Positions 27,522 through 38,530 of a DNA stretch of 64,000 nucleotides are shown here, one piece after another; the first letter of the stretch is position 1, and every line of letters starts with the position of its first letter. Below the pieces are notes generated by a model that did no database searches, was not told the origin of the DNA, and saw only the letters and a program-made list of their open reading frames with translations. This DNA is from JBBEAM01 sp040882845 (GTDB lineage: Bacteria > Pseudomonadota > Alphaproteobacteria > Kiloniellales > DSM-21159), in assembly GCA_040882845.1 (NCBI GenBank), contig JBBEAM010000007.1, positions 496,001 through 560,000 on the forward strand, read 5' to 3'. A program made the position numbers and the translations under genes.

Positions 27522-28871
27522 ATGCCCTTCACCCTTGCAATCGTCGGCCGGCCGAATGTCGGAAAGTCGACGCTGTTCAACCGCCTGGTTGGCAAGCGCG
27601 TCGCGCTGGTCGACGATCGCCCCGGAGTCACCCGCGACCGCCGGGAGGGCGAGGGCCAGATCTTCGACCTGGAGTTCACCGTGGTGGATACCGCCGGGCT
27701 GGAGGATGTGCGCGACCAGAGCCTCGAGGCCAGGATGCGCGCCCAGACCGAAGTGGCGATTGAGGCCGCCGATGCGGTGCTCTTCCTGATCGATGCGCGC
27801 GCCGGCGTGACGCCGCTGGACGCCGCTTTCGCGCAGCAGCTTCGTCGTGGCAAGACGCCGATCATCCTGGGCGCCAACAAAACCGAAGGGCGCGCCGCGG
27901 AGTCCGGCATGCTGGAGGCCTATGCGCTGGGGCTTGGCGATCCCATCGCGCTCTCGGCCGAGCACGGCCTCGGCATCGACGCGCTCTACGAGCGCCTGAA
28001 ACCGATGATCGCCGAATACCAGGCGCGTGGCGAAAGCGAGAGCGAGGAGGAGCAGACGCTGCAACTCGCCGTGGTCGGGCGGCCCAACGTCGGCAAGTCC
28101 ACCCTGATCAACCGGCTGCTCGGCGAGGACCGGCTGCTGACCGGTCCGGAAGCCGGGATCACCCGGGATTCCATCGCCGTGGAGTGGCGGTTCAATGACC
28201 GTCCGCTGCGGCTGGTCGATACCGCGGGCCTGCGCCGCAAGGCCAGGGTGACCGACCGGGTCGAGAAGCTCTCCGCCGCAGAGACGGCGCGGGCCATCGA
28301 CTTCGCCCAGGTGGTGGTGCTGCTGCTCGATGCCACGGCCGGCAGCGCCGGAGAGGTGATGGAGAAGCAGGACCTGACCATCGCCCGGCGGGTGGTCGAA
28401 GAGGGGCGGGCGCTGGTGCTCGGCCTCAACAAGTGGGATGCCTGCGAGAACCGGCAGGAGATCATGCAGGCGCTGCGCGACCGCCTGGAGCGGTCCTTCC
28501 CGCAGACCAAGGGCATTCCCATCGTCACCCTCTCGGCACGCGAGGGCAGGGGCACCACCGAGCTGCTCGAAGCGGTGTTTTCAATCTACGACATCTGGAA
28601 CACCCGGCTGCCGACCGCGGCGCTGAACCGCTGGCTGCAGGAGGTGATCTCGGCGCATCCGCCGCCGGCGCCCGGCGGCCGGCGTATCCGCCTGAAGTAC
28701 ATAACCCAGGCCAAATCCCGGCCGCCCGGCTTCGTGATCTTCTGCACCAACGGCAAGGACCTGCCGAGTTCCTACCTGCGCTATCTGGAGAACGCGCTGC
28801 GCCAGGACTTCGGCCTGCCGGGCACGCCGATACGTATTCATTTGCGAAAGGGCGACAATCCCTACGTATGA
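27522..28871 (+). CDS. der: Ribosome biogenesis GTPase Der (EngA)
   Basis: 449 residues with two tandem GTPase domains. The first has GRPNVGKSTL near residue 8 and DTAGLED; the second has GRPNVGKSTL near 185 and DTAGLRRKARV. A KH-like C-terminal domain follows (RIRLKYITQAKSRPPGFVIF). Der is essential for 50S subunit assembly. The ATG at 27522 is chosen because the protein begins MPFTLAIVGRPNVG, as in relatives. It lies 31 bp after bamB, likely in the same operon. Confidence 0.97.
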   Translation: MPFTLAIVGRPNVGKSTLFNRLVGKRVALVDDRPGVTRDRREGEGQIFDLEFTVVDTAGLEDVRDQSLEARMRAQTEVAIEAADAVLFLIDARAGVTPLDAAFAQQLRRGKTPIILGANKTEGRAAESGMLEAYALGLGDPIALSAEHGLGIDALYERLKPMIAEYQARGESESEEEQTLQLAVVGRPNVGKSTLINRLLGEDRLLTGPEAGITRDSIAVEWRFNDRPLRLVDTAGLRRKARVTDRVEKLSAAETARAIDFAQVVVLLLDATAGSAGEVMEKQDLTIARRVVEEGRALVLGLNKWDACENRQEIMQALRDRLERSFPQTKGIPIVTLSAREGRGTTELLEAVFSIYDIWNTRLPTAALNRWLQEVISAHPPPAPGGRRIRLKYITQAKSRPPGFVIFCTNGKDLPSSYLRYLENALRQDFGLPGTPIRIHLRKGDNPYV

Positions 28872-28903
28872 GTCCCCTACCCCCTATCCCGGAGGAAGCA
28901 AGC

Positions 28904-29266
28904 ATGAGCCAAGAACATCGCGTCGAACTGGTCCCGGTCGATAACCGCGTGGTGGTGGAGTTCAACGGCGAGACCCTGGCCGACAGCAGCGAGGCCGTGC
29001 GGGTCGATGAAACCGGCTATCCGGCGGTCTATTACCTGCCGCGCCATGCCGTCCGCATGGACGTGATGGAGCCGAGCGACCACCACACCCACTGCCCCTA
29101 CAAGGGCGATGCCAGCTACTTTACCGTCGCCGTGAACGGCAAGCGGGCCGAGAACGCGGTCTGGTACTACGAGGAGCCGATCCCCGCAGTGCAGGGCCTG
29201 AAGGGCCTGGTCGCCTTCTATACCGACAAGCTCGACGCCGTGAGCGTGGGTGGCCAGAAAATCTAG
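28904..29266 (+). CDS. DUF427 domain-containing protein
   Basis: 120 residues with a clear GGAGGA before the ATG at 28904. DUF427 pattern: VVVEFNGETLADSSEAVRV, YPAVYYLPRHAVRMDVMEPS, then HTHCPYKGDASYFTV and AVWYYEEP. This is a small beta-rich fold of unknown function found widely in bacteria. It follows der by 32 bp and may be read from the same transcript. Its stop interlocks in 4 bp (CTAG) with the convergent SDR gene. Confidence 0.9.
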   Translation: MSQEHRVELVPVDNRVVVEFNGETLADSSEAVRVDETGYPAVYYLPRHAVRMDVMEPSDHHTHCPYKGDASYFTVAVNGKRAENAVWYYEEPIPAVQGLKGLVAFYTDKLDAVSVGGQKI

Positions 29267-29979
29267 GACAGGCTGACGATCTCGCCGTTGCGCCGGCAGT
29301 CCGCCGAGGCCAGCTCGACGAAGGCCCCGGCGATCTCTTCCGGCGCGCGCAGGGTCATTGGATCCTCGCCCGGAAACGCTTGGGCCCGCATGCCGGTGCG
29401 GATCGGCCCGGGCGAGAGCAGATTGGCCTTCACCTTGGTCTTGGTGATCTCGGCGGCGTAGCTCTTCACCAGCATATCCAGCGCCGCCTTGCTGGCGGCG
29501 TAGACCGCCCAGTAGGCCATCGCCATCTGCGCCGCGCCCGAGGTGACGAAGATCGCGCGTCCGGCCTCCGACTGCCGAAGCAGCGGATCGAGACTGCGGA
29601 TCAGCCGGTAGTTGGCGGTGACGTTGAGGTCGAAGACATGTTCCCAGGTGTCCGGCGGGATGTGCCCGACCGGCGAGAGCGTCCCGAGCAGCCCGGCGTT
29701 GCCAACCAGCACGTCGAGGCGGCCGTAGCGCTCGTACAGCGATTTGCCGAGCAGGTCGATGCTGTCGAATTCGCGCAGGTCGAGCGGCACCAGCAGGGGT
29801 TTGAGCCCGCCGCCGGCGCGGATCTCGTCGTCCAGCTCCTCCAGTCCGCCCACCGTGCGCGCGGTAAGCACCGTCTGCGCGCCTTCGGCGGCGTAGCGCA
29901 GCGCGACGGCGCGGCCGATGCCGCGGGTCGCGCCGGTGATCAGGGCGATCCGCCCCTCGAGTTTCTTGGGGTCAGGCAT
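29263..29979 (-). CDS. SDR family NAD(P)-dependent oxidoreductase
   Basis: 238 residues, classical short-chain dehydrogenase. Cofactor site ITGATRGIGRAVAL (14-27), NAG motif VGNAGLLG, catalytic serine region FVTSGAAQM and YAASK with the catalytic Tyr and Lys. The Thr-rich strand after TAR favours NADP(H). Similar genes are annotated YciK-like or as generic reductases; the substrate is unknown. It begins 8 bp inside the end of the DUF2937 gene, so the two are probably co-transcribed. Confidence 0.9.
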   Translation of the reverse strand: MPDPKKLEGRIALITGATRGIGRAVALRYAAEGAQTVLTARTVGGLEELDDEIRAGGGLKPLLVPLDLREFDSIDLLGKSLYERYGRLDVLVGNAGLLGTLSPVGHIPPDTWEHVFDLNVTANYRLIRSLDPLLRQSEAGRAIFVTSGAAQMAMAYWAVYAASKAALDMLVKSYAAEITKTKVKANLLSPGPIRTGMRAQAFPGEDPMTLRAPEEIAGAFVELASADCRRNGEIVSLS

Positions 29980-30457
29980 AGGGATTTTCTCTGCGGATTT
30001 TGCGTTTTCTCATCGTCGCCAGTTTCTTGCCGCTCTTCTCGCCTCCGGCAAGCAGGGCGACGCCGGCGAGCATGCCGATGGCGGCATAGACGGCCACTTC
30101 GGCGGTGAAGGCGACGCCCGGCTGGAACTGCTGCCAAGTCGCCGCCGCGGTGTCGGTCTCGAAGCTGCGGATCAAGGTGAAGACCTTCTGGAAGGAACCG
30201 GCCGACTCCAGCGCATCGTAGTGCGCCCAGAGCCGCTCCAAGGCTTCCTGGCGCACTTCCAGCAGGCGGCCGAGCCCGGCCTTGGCGGCCTCGGCGGTTT
30301 CGCTGTCGATCTGGCGCAGGATGTCGCGCAGCACGATCTCGCTTTCCTTGATGCGTCCGAACAGCACCGCCGTGTACTGCTGATAGAACTCGGGCAGCTG
30401 GGAGAAGGCGCCGGCGCCGGCGACCGCGAAGATACCGTTGAGGATACGCGCGATCAT
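29972..30457 (-). CDS. DUF2937 family membrane protein
   Basis: 161 residues. FSQLPEFYQQYTAVLFGRIKE near residue 20 is the DUF2937 signature, followed by a coiled-coil-like helical middle (40-100) and a C-terminal transmembrane helix at about 120-142 with a basic cytoplasmic end. The N-terminal hydrophobic stretch (IARILNGIFAVAGAGAF) may be a second membrane segment. Function unknown. It overlaps the SDR gene downstream and lies about 34 bp from the end of purF. Confidence 0.8.
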   Translation of the reverse strand: MIARILNGIFAVAGAGAFSQLPEFYQQYTAVLFGRIKESEIVLRDILRQIDSETAEAAKAGLGRLLEVRQEALERLWAHYDALESAGSFQKVFTLIRSFETDTAAATWQQFQPGVAFTAEVAVYAAIGMLAGVALLAGGEKSGKKLATMRKRKIRRENPYA

Positions 30458-30491
30458 CGCCGTGGTCTCACCTGGGGGGCCCAGCCGAGGG

Positions 30492-31949
30492 TCAGGCCCG
30501 TTTCATCTCGGCCAGAAGCGAGAGCTGTCCGCCGGAATTCTCTTCCCGGTCGGTCAGCCGCGTCGGGTACTCGCCGGAAAAGCAGGCATCGCAGTACTGC
30601 GGCTGGGCGGCATTGCGTCCGGCCTCGCCCATCGCCCGATAGAGCCCGTCGATCGAGACGTAGGCCAGGCTGTCGACGCCGATATGCTTGCCCATTTCCT
30701 CGACGCTCATGCGATGCGCCAGTAGCTGCTCGCGCTCCGGCGTGTCGACGCCGTAGAAGCAGGAATGGGTGGTCGGCGGCGCGGCGATGCGCATGTGCAC
30801 CTCGGTGGCGCCGGCGGCGCGGACCATTTCCACGATCTTGATCGAGGTGGTGCCGCGCACGATCGAGTCGTCGACCAGGATCACCCGCTGCCCTTTGATC
30901 TTGGCGCGGTTGGCGTTGTGCTTCAGCTTGACGCCGAGGTTGCGGATCTCCTGCCCCGGTTCGATGAAGGTGCGCCCGACATAGTGGTTGCGGATGATGC
31001 CGAGCTCGAAGGGGATCTTCGCCTCCTCGGCGTAGCCCAGCGCCGAGGGGACGCCGGAATCCGGCACCGGGATGATGACGTCGGCGGGGACGGGACTTTC
31101 CTTGGCCAGTTCCACGCCGATCCGCTTGCGTGCGTCATAGACCGACTCGCCCTCGATCACCGAATCCGGGCGGGCGAAATAGATGTACTCGAAGATGCAC
31201 TGGCGCTTCGGCGCCGGCGGCGCGATGCGCAGGCTGTGGACGCCGCTGGCGTCGAGCACCAGCATCTCGCCGGGGCTGACGTCGCGCACCAGCTCGGCGC
31301 CGATGATGTCCAGGGCGCAGGTTTCCGACGCGACGATGTGGGCGTCGCCCAGCTTGCCGAGCACCAGCGGGCGCACGCCCAGGGGATCGCGCACCGCGAT
31401 CACCGCGTTGTCGGTCAGGGCGACCAGGGAGTAGGCCCCCTCGACCTGACGCAGGGCGTCGGTCATGCGGTCGATGATGCTGCCGGCCTTGGAAATGGCG
31501 ATCAGATGGACGATCACCTCTGTGTCCATGGTGGACTGAAAGATCGCGCCCTCGCGCACCATCTCCTGACGCAGCCGTGTGGAGTTGGTCAGATTGCCGT
31601 TGTGCGCCAGCGCCAGGCCGCCGACGTCGAGGTCGGCGAACAGCGGTTGCACGTTGCGGATCACCGTCTCGCCGGTGGTCGAGTAGCGGTTGTGGCCGAT
31701 CGCCGCGTGGCCCTTGAGGCGGCTCATGACCAGTTCGCTGGAGAAGATATCGCCGACATAGCCGAGATCGCGGTGCGCGTTGAAGCGCTGGCCGTCGAAA
31801 CTGACGATGCCGGCCGCTTCCTGCCCGCGATGCTGCAGGGCGTGCAGGCCGAGCGCGGTATGGGCGGCGGCGTCGGCGTGATTGAAGATACCGAAAACGC
31901 CGCATTCCTCGCGGAGTTTATCGTCGTCGAAGGGGTTGGTCGTAAGCAC
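30492..31949 (-). CDS. purF: Amidophosphoribosyltransferase
   Basis: 485 residues if started at the GTG at 31949 (LTTNPFDDDKLREECGVFG); another GTG exists 8 codons upstream. Cys16 in EECGVFGIF should become the N-terminal nucleophile of the glutamine amidotransferase domain after propeptide removal. The phosphoribosyltransferase domain has VILVDDSIVRGTTS as PRPP-binding loop, and the C-terminal MRIAAPPTTHSCFYG is typical. It makes 5-phosphoribosylamine, the first step of purine synthesis. The order radA-cvpA-purF is conserved. AAGGA lies rather far upstream of the chosen start. Confidence 0.95.
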   Translation of the reverse strand: MLTTNPFDDDKLREECGVFGIFNHADAAAHTALGLHALQHRGQEAAGIVSFDGQRFNAHRDLGYVGDIFSSELVMSRLKGHAAIGHNRYSTTGETVIRNVQPLFADLDVGGLALAHNGNLTNSTRLRQEMVREGAIFQSTMDTEVIVHLIAISKAGSIIDRMTDALRQVEGAYSLVALTDNAVIAVRDPLGVRPLVLGKLGDAHIVASETCALDIIGAELVRDVSPGEMLVLDASGVHSLRIAPPAPKRQCIFEYIYFARPDSVIEGESVYDARKRIGVELAKESPVPADVIIPVPDSGVPSALGYAEEAKIPFELGIIRNHYVGRTFIEPGQEIRNLGVKLKHNANRAKIKGQRVILVDDSIVRGTTSIKIVEMVRAAGATEVHMRIAAPPTTHSCFYGVDTPEREQLLAHRMSVEEMGKHIGVDSLAYVSIDGLYRAMGEAGRNAAQPQYCDACFSGEYPTRLTDREENSGGQLSLLAEMKRA

Positions 31950-31996
31950 GGGCCTGGCTGATTTCCTTTGCACTGGCCACAGAGGACGGCTGCTGG

Positions 31997-32672
31997 CTAA
32001 TCCGTATTCTCGATCAGGCGCTGCATCTCGTCACGTTGGTCAGGGTTATACCCTTCCCGGGTCGAGTCTGCATCGTCTTTTGCTTCCGGCTCGGGCTGCG
32101 GCGTCAAAAGGTTGCGCAGCGACTCTTCGGTCTCAATGGCGTCCTCGGTCGTATCCTTGGCCCGCTCCGCCGCGTTTTCCCCGCGGATCCGGATATCCTC
32201 GGGGATCAGCGCCTGCAGCAGGGCCGCGCCGCGCTCGATCAGCGGGCGCGACTTGGCCTCGGTAATCCACCCCGGCCGCTCGTCCACCGGCAGCAGCCAG
32301 ACCAGAACTAGCCAGGCGACGCAGACGATGACCGCCCCGCGCAGGAAGCCGAACAGCAGGCCGAGCGTGCGGTCGAGCGCGCCGAGGCTTGATTCCTGCA
32401 CCTGGCGGGACAGCGTGCGGGAGACAATCGAGAACAGAATCAACGCGACCAGGAAGATCGCCACGCCCGCGGTGATGTCCGCCGCCAACTCGATAGCGAT
32501 ATAGTCGCGCGCGATCGGCTGGGCAATGGGAAAGAGATAGAGCGTGACTACCGCGGCGCCGACCCAGGCGCCGATCGACAAAGTCTCGTGGACCAGGCCG
32601 CGCACGAAGGCGAGCGCGCCGGACAGCAGCAGGATCACGATGACGACGATATCGGTGACGTTGATTGCAAGA

Positions 32673-32680
<8 letters not shown>
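31997..32680 (-). CDS. cvpA: CvpA family membrane protein
   Basis: 227 residues. Four hydrophobic helices in the first 130 residues (VTDIVVIVILLLSGALAFVRG, AAVVTLYLFP, ADITAGVAIFLVALILFSIV, GAVIVCVAWLVLVWLLP) and a charged cytoplasmic C-terminus rich in Glu/Asp, the CvpA layout. In E. coli, cvpA precedes purF and is linked to colicin V production and envelope homeostasis. Here it is directly upstream of purF and overlaps radA by 8 bp. Confidence 0.9.
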
Positions 32681-34100
<1,420 letters not shown>

Positions 34101-34127
34101 GGGCCGATCGGGCTCCCTTAGAGGGCG

Positions 34128-34922
34128 TTAGCCGAAGTGATCCTGGATCTGCATTTGAATCGGCCCCTCGGCGCGGCCGTGGATGAACTGCTCGACGTAG
34201 TCGTTGCCGGACTCGTCGATCTTGGCGGTCGGGCCGTCCCAGACGATCTTGCCCTGATAGAGCATGGTCATGCGGTCGGAAATCCGCCGGGCGCTGGCCA
34301 TGTCGTGAGTGATCGAGAGGGCGGTCGCGCCCAATTCCTTGACGCACTTGCCGATCAGCCGGTCGATCACGGCGCCCATGATGGGGTCGAGGCCGGTGGT
34401 CGGCTCGTCGAAGAAGATGATCTCCGGCTGGGTGGCGATGGCGCGGGCCAGGCCGACGCGCTTCTTCATGCCGCCGGAGAGCTCGGCGGGATAGAGCAGC
34501 CCTACTTCCGCTTTCAGGCCGACATCCGCGAGCCGCTGATAGGCGATGGTCTTGGCTTCCTTGCGGTCTATCCTCTGGCCCTGGATCAGGCCGAAGGCGA
34601 CGTTCTCCCAGACCGAGAGAGAGTCGAACAGCGCCGCCGACTGGAACAGCATCCCGAACTTGCTGCGGATCCGGTCCAGGTCCTTGCCGCGCGTGCCGAC
34701 GACTTCCTCGCCATCGACCTTGATCGAGCCCTCCTGGGGGTGGAGCAGGCCGAGAATGCACTTGAGCAGCACCGACTTGCCGCTGCCCGAACCGCCGATC
34801 ACCACCACGGACTCGCCCTCGGCGATGTCGAGATCGAGGCCATTCAGCACGACGTTGCTGCCGAAGGCCATTTTCAGGCCGCGGATCTCGATCTTCATCG
34901 CGGTGTTGGGGGCGGGGCTCAT
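34128..34922 (-). CDS. mlaF: ABC transporter ATP-binding protein, MlaF-like
   Basis: 264 residues. Walker A GGSGSGKSVLL, signature LSGGMKKRVGLARAIA, Walker B IIFFDEPTTGLDP and a switch His in SITHD. The closest group is MlaF/Ttg2A, which energises retrograde phospholipid transport between outer and inner membrane. It overlaps the permease gene by ATGA. The substrate-binding MCE protein (MlaD) is not in this operon and must be encoded elsewhere. Confidence 0.9.
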   Translation of the reverse strand: MSPAPNTAMKIEIRGLKMAFGSNVVLNGLDLDIAEGESVVVIGGSGSGKSVLLKCILGLLHPQEGSIKVDGEEVVGTRGKDLDRIRSKFGMLFQSAALFDSLSVWENVAFGLIQGQRIDRKEAKTIAYQRLADVGLKAEVGLLYPAELSGGMKKRVGLARAIATQPEIIFFDEPTTGLDPIMGAVIDRLIGKCVKELGATALSITHDMASARRISDRMTMLYQGKIVWDGPTAKIDESGNDYVEQFIHGRAEGPIQMQIQDHFG

Positions 34923-35707
34923 CGCGCGAAGAACAGCTCGGTGATGATGTAGTTCGAGCAGAGGATCAAAATCGAGGCGGAGACCACGGCATTGGTGGTC
35001 GCGGCACCGACGCCCTGGGCGCCGCCGCGCGACTGATAGCCGTGGTAGCAGCCCATCAGGGTGACGATGAAGCCGAACACGCCGGCCTTGACCAAACCCG
35101 AGATGACGTCGGTCGCCTGCAGGAAATCGACGGTGTTCTTGATGTAGGTCGAGGGATTGAAGCCGAGCTTGTAGACCGAAACCAGATAGCCGCCGAACAC
35201 GCCGATGATCATCGCGGTCAGCACCAGGATCGGCAGCATGGTGACCCCGGCGATCAGGCGCGGCGCCACCAGGTATTTGAAAGGGTTGGTGGCGAGGGTG
35301 GTCAGGGCGTCGATCTGCTCGGTCACCTTCATGGTGCCGATCTCCGCCGCCATGGCGGCGCCGACCCGCCCGGCCACCATCAGCCCGCCGAGCACCGGGC
35401 CGAGCTCGCGGGTGATCGACACCACCACGACATTGGGGATAGCGCTCTCCGCCGAGAAGCGCGCGAAGCCGGTGTAGGACTGCAGCGCCAGGACCATGCC
35501 GGTGAAGATCGCGGTCAGCCCGACCACCGGCAGGGAGTAGTAGCCGACCTCGACCATCTGGCGAAGGATCAGCCGGGGATAGAAGGGCGGGCGGACGCTG
35601 TGGCTGAGCCCCGACAGGGTGAACAGCATCAGCCGGCCGGTGGCTTCCATAAAGGCGAGGAAGGTTCGTCCCAGCGGCTGAAGGATGGGCACCATGTCAC
35701 TTTTCAT
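34919..35707 (-). CDS. mlaE: MlaE family ABC transporter permease
   Basis: 262 residues with five to six hydrophobic segments and the family signatures GLTAIFTGMVLALQSYTGFARF, RELGPVLGGLMVAGRVGAAMAAE and TLATNPFKYLVAPR. It should form the membrane part of a phospholipid transporter with the ATPase encoded directly downstream. It starts inside the alr stop (ATGA) and ends inside the mlaF start, so alr, mlaE and mlaF are translationally coupled. Confidence 0.92.
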   Translation of the reverse strand: MKSDMVPILQPLGRTFLAFMEATGRLMLFTLSGLSHSVRPPFYPRLILRQMVEVGYYSLPVVGLTAIFTGMVLALQSYTGFARFSAESAIPNVVVVSITRELGPVLGGLMVAGRVGAAMAAEIGTMKVTEQIDALTTLATNPFKYLVAPRLIAGVTMLPILVLTAMIIGVFGGYLVSVYKLGFNPSTYIKNTVDFLQATDVISGLVKAGVFGFIVTLMGCYHGYQSRGGAQGVGAATTNAVVSASILILCSNYIITELFFAR

Positions 35708-36813
35708 CGGCCGAGATAGCTCCGCCGGTAGCGCGCGCCCAGGGCCGTCAGAATCTCATAGGGGATGGTGCCGGCCTCCGCCGCCAAGCCGTCGACGCCC
35801 TCGCGTGGCGAGAGCAGGTCGACCAGCCCGCCGGGCTGGGCCGCGTTCTCCGGCAGCCCGGTGACATCGAGTGAGATCAGATCCATGGAAACCCGTCCGA
35901 CGACCGCCACGCGCTTGTCCCCCACCCACGCGTGCCCCCTGTTCGATAGGTAGCGTAGATATCCATCCGCGTAGCCGGCTGCGACCGTGGCTAGACGCAG
36001 CGGGCCTTCGGCGCGGAAGGTCGCACCATAGCCAACGCTCTGAGGGGCGTCAATCTGACGGACCTGCAGGATTCTGCCTTGTAGGCGAACGACTTGGCGC
36101 ATCGGATTGATGCCCGCCGGAGCCGGATTCCCGCCATAGAGGGCGATTCCCGGCCGGGCCAGGTCGAAATGATAGGCGGGATCGAGAAACACCCCGTAGG
36201 AATTGGCCAGCGAGGCGGTGGCCCGGGGTAGGGCGCTGGCGATCCGGGCGAAGGCGGCGCGCTGCGCCTCGTTCATCGCTGAGTCCGGCGTATCGGCGCA
36301 GGCGAGGTGGCTCATGACCTGCAGTTTGCCGAAGGCAGAGAGAATCTCGGGATCGGCCAGCAAGGCATCGGTATCGCTTGGCATCAGGCCGAGCCGCGCC
36401 ATGCCGGTGTCGAAGTGAATGGCGGCGGGACGGGCGCCACGCTCCTTGCAGTACGTCGCCCAGCGCTCGATCTGGCCGGGATCGTTGAGCACTGGAACCA
36501 GGTTCTGGGCGGCGAAGTCCGCTTCCTCGCCGGGCAGTAGGCCGTTGAAGACCGAGATTGCCGCTTCGGGCAGCAGGGCGCGCAGCAGCGCGCCTTCCTC
36601 CAGGGTGGCGACGAAGAAGTCCCGGCAGCCTGCGCCCCACAGCTTGGGCGCGGCCGCGGTCATGCCGATGCCGTAGGCGTCGGCCTTGACCGCGGCGCCG
36701 CAGCCTGCGCTTCCCAGGCGCTCTCGAAGCAAACGGTAGTTCCAGGCCAGCGCCTCGAGGTCGATGGTCAGCAGGGAGGCGCCGCCGCCGCTCGCGCTCG
36801 GCATCGCCGTCAA
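35704..36813 (-). CDS. alr: Alanine racemase
   Basis: 369 residues. The PLP lysine is Lys43 in AAVKADAYGIG, and the second catalytic base Tyr lies in VGYGATF near residue 265. It makes D-alanine for peptidoglycan. The start is a TTG at 36813: GGAG lies five bases upstream and the TTG overlaps the dnaB stop (TTGA); an ATG three codons later is an alternative. dnaB-alr-radA order is common in alphaproteobacteria; here mlaE and mlaF are placed between alr and radA. Confidence 0.95.
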   Translation of the reverse strand: MTAMPSASGGGASLLTIDLEALAWNYRLLRERLGSAGCGAAVKADAYGIGMTAAAPKLWGAGCRDFFVATLEEGALLRALLPEAAISVFNGLLPGEEADFAAQNLVPVLNDPGQIERWATYCKERGARPAAIHFDTGMARLGLMPSDTDALLADPEILSAFGKLQVMSHLACADTPDSAMNEAQRAAFARIASALPRATASLANSYGVFLDPAYHFDLARPGIALYGGNPAPAGINPMRQVVRLQGRILQVRQIDAPQSVGYGATFRAEGPLRLATVAAGYADGYLRYLSNRGHAWVGDKRVAVVGRVSMDLISLDVTGLPENAAQPGGLVDLLSPREGVDGLAAEAGTIPYEILTALGARYRRSYLGR

Positions 36814-38336
36814 TGCTGCTCCGGCAGGTAGTCTTCGGCGATGTAATCGCTGAACTTGGTGGTGTTGCCGTCGAACACCAGCTTGCGGGTGCCGATGGGG
36901 CCGTGGCGCTGCTTGGCGACGATCACTTCGGCCAGGCCGTAGGCTTGATCGCAGCGGTCCTTCCAGCGCTGGTGACGCTCGTCGAACTTCTCGGGGGTCT
37001 CGTCCTGGCGCGGGATCGGCTCGGCGCGCTCCAGGTAGTACTGCTCCCGGTAGACGAACATCACCACGTCGGAATCCTGTTCGATGGAGCCGGATTCGCG
37101 CAGGTCGGCGAGCTGCGGACGCTTGTCCTCGCGCTGCTCTACGGCGCGCGAGAGCTGGGAGAGGGCCAGCACGGGAACGTGCAGTTCCTTGGCGATGGCC
37201 TTGAGGCCGCGGGTGATCTCGGAGACCTCCTGCACTCGGCTGTCGCCGCGCGCCGCGGTCGCGGACATCAGCTGCAGGTAGTCGATTACGATCAGGCTGA
37301 GACCCTGCTGCCGCTTCAGCCGTCGTGCCCGGGTCCGCACCGCCGGAATGGTGATCGCCGGGGTGTCGTCGATGTAGAGTCGCAGCCGCTCCAGCTCGCG
37401 GCTGGCCTGCATGACGTGCTCGAAGTCGTCGTGGCTGATCGCGCCCTTGCGCATGTCGTCGGACTTCACGCCGGAGCGCTCCGAGAGAATCCGCGCCGCG
37501 AGCTGCTCGGAGGACATCTCCAGGGAGAAGAAGGCGACGGTCTGCGGCTGGTCGATGGAATTGCCCTCGCCGTCGGTCTCGCTGCGGGTGGAGCGGGCGA
37601 CGCTGTAGGCGATGTTGGTGGCCAGGGCCGTCTTGCCCATGGAGGGGCGTCCGGCGAGGATCACCAGATCGGATTTGTGCAGGCCGCCGAGCAGCTTGTC
37701 GATCTCCTTCAGTCCGGTCGAGACGCCTGAGACCGCGCCCTCGTTACGGAAGGCGACGGCGGCGCTGTCGATCGCCTGGGTCAGGGCGATGTTGAAACCG
37801 AGCAGCCCGCCCTCGGTCTGTCCGGTTTCCGCCAGTTCGTAGAGCTTCTGCTCGGCGCCCTCGATCTGGGTCACAGCCGGCAGCTCGAGATCGTGGTCGA
37901 AAGCCTGGTTGACCACGTCCTCGCCGAGGCCGATCAGCGCCCGGCGCAGATAGAGATCGTGGATCAGCTGGCCGTAGTGCTTGGCGTCGATGATGTTGAC
38001 GTAGTTGCTCTGCAGCTGCGCCAGGTACTGGGCGCCGCCGACCTCGCTGAGATCGCCGTCCTGCTCGAACTTGTTCTTCAGGGTGACGGCGTTGGCCACC
38101 TGGCCGCGGTCGATCAGGATCCGGCTGGCCTCGAAGATGCGGCCATGCACGGGATCGGCGAACTGCTCGGGCCGCAGGAAGTCGGAGACCTTTTCCATGG
38201 CCATGTTGTTGGCCAGGATCGCGGCGAGCAGCGCCTGCTCGGCCTCGTAGTTGACCGGCGGACTGCGGTAGCCGGCCTCGGTTTCGTCTGCCCGTCCAAC
38301 CAGCGGCGTTACGGTCGATTGTGCGTTGTCACCCAT
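36810..38336 (-). CDS. dnaB: Replicative DNA helicase DnaB
   Basis: 508 residues. The N-terminal DnaB domain (PPVNYEAEQALLAAILANN, about 25-125) is followed by a linker and the RecA-like helicase domain with Walker A GRPSMGKTALATNIA near residue 230, Walker B IVIDYLQLM and the C-terminal EIGDL/AKQRHGPIGTRKLVFDGN element. It is the hexameric helicase of the replication fork. No intein is seen. It is followed by alr with a 4-bp overlap. Confidence 0.97.
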   Translation of the reverse strand: MGDNAQSTVTPLVGRADETEAGYRSPPVNYEAEQALLAAILANNMAMEKVSDFLRPEQFADPVHGRIFEASRILIDRGQVANAVTLKNKFEQDGDLSEVGGAQYLAQLQSNYVNIIDAKHYGQLIHDLYLRRALIGLGEDVVNQAFDHDLELPAVTQIEGAEQKLYELAETGQTEGGLLGFNIALTQAIDSAAVAFRNEGAVSGVSTGLKEIDKLLGGLHKSDLVILAGRPSMGKTALATNIAYSVARSTRSETDGEGNSIDQPQTVAFFSLEMSSEQLAARILSERSGVKSDDMRKGAISHDDFEHVMQASRELERLRLYIDDTPAITIPAVRTRARRLKRQQGLSLIVIDYLQLMSATAARGDSRVQEVSEITRGLKAIAKELHVPVLALSQLSRAVEQREDKRPQLADLRESGSIEQDSDVVMFVYREQYYLERAEPIPRQDETPEKFDERHQRWKDRCDQAYGLAEVIVAKQRHGPIGTRKLVFDGNTTKFSDYIAEDYLPEQH

Positions 38337-38530
38337 GCGAGAGACCCTAGCAGGCTTCCGGTGCTTTCGGCGGCGGCGCGGCTTGGGGATAACAAAAATC
38401 AGCGGGGAAAACTTTTCCCGCTGCAGCAGCGCGCGGCACCACGCTCAGCACAGCATTGTAAGATGGCGAGAGCAGGGCGAAGGAAATCAGCGATTTAGGG
38501 TTCAGACCGCCGGAGCGACTCGGTGCAGAT

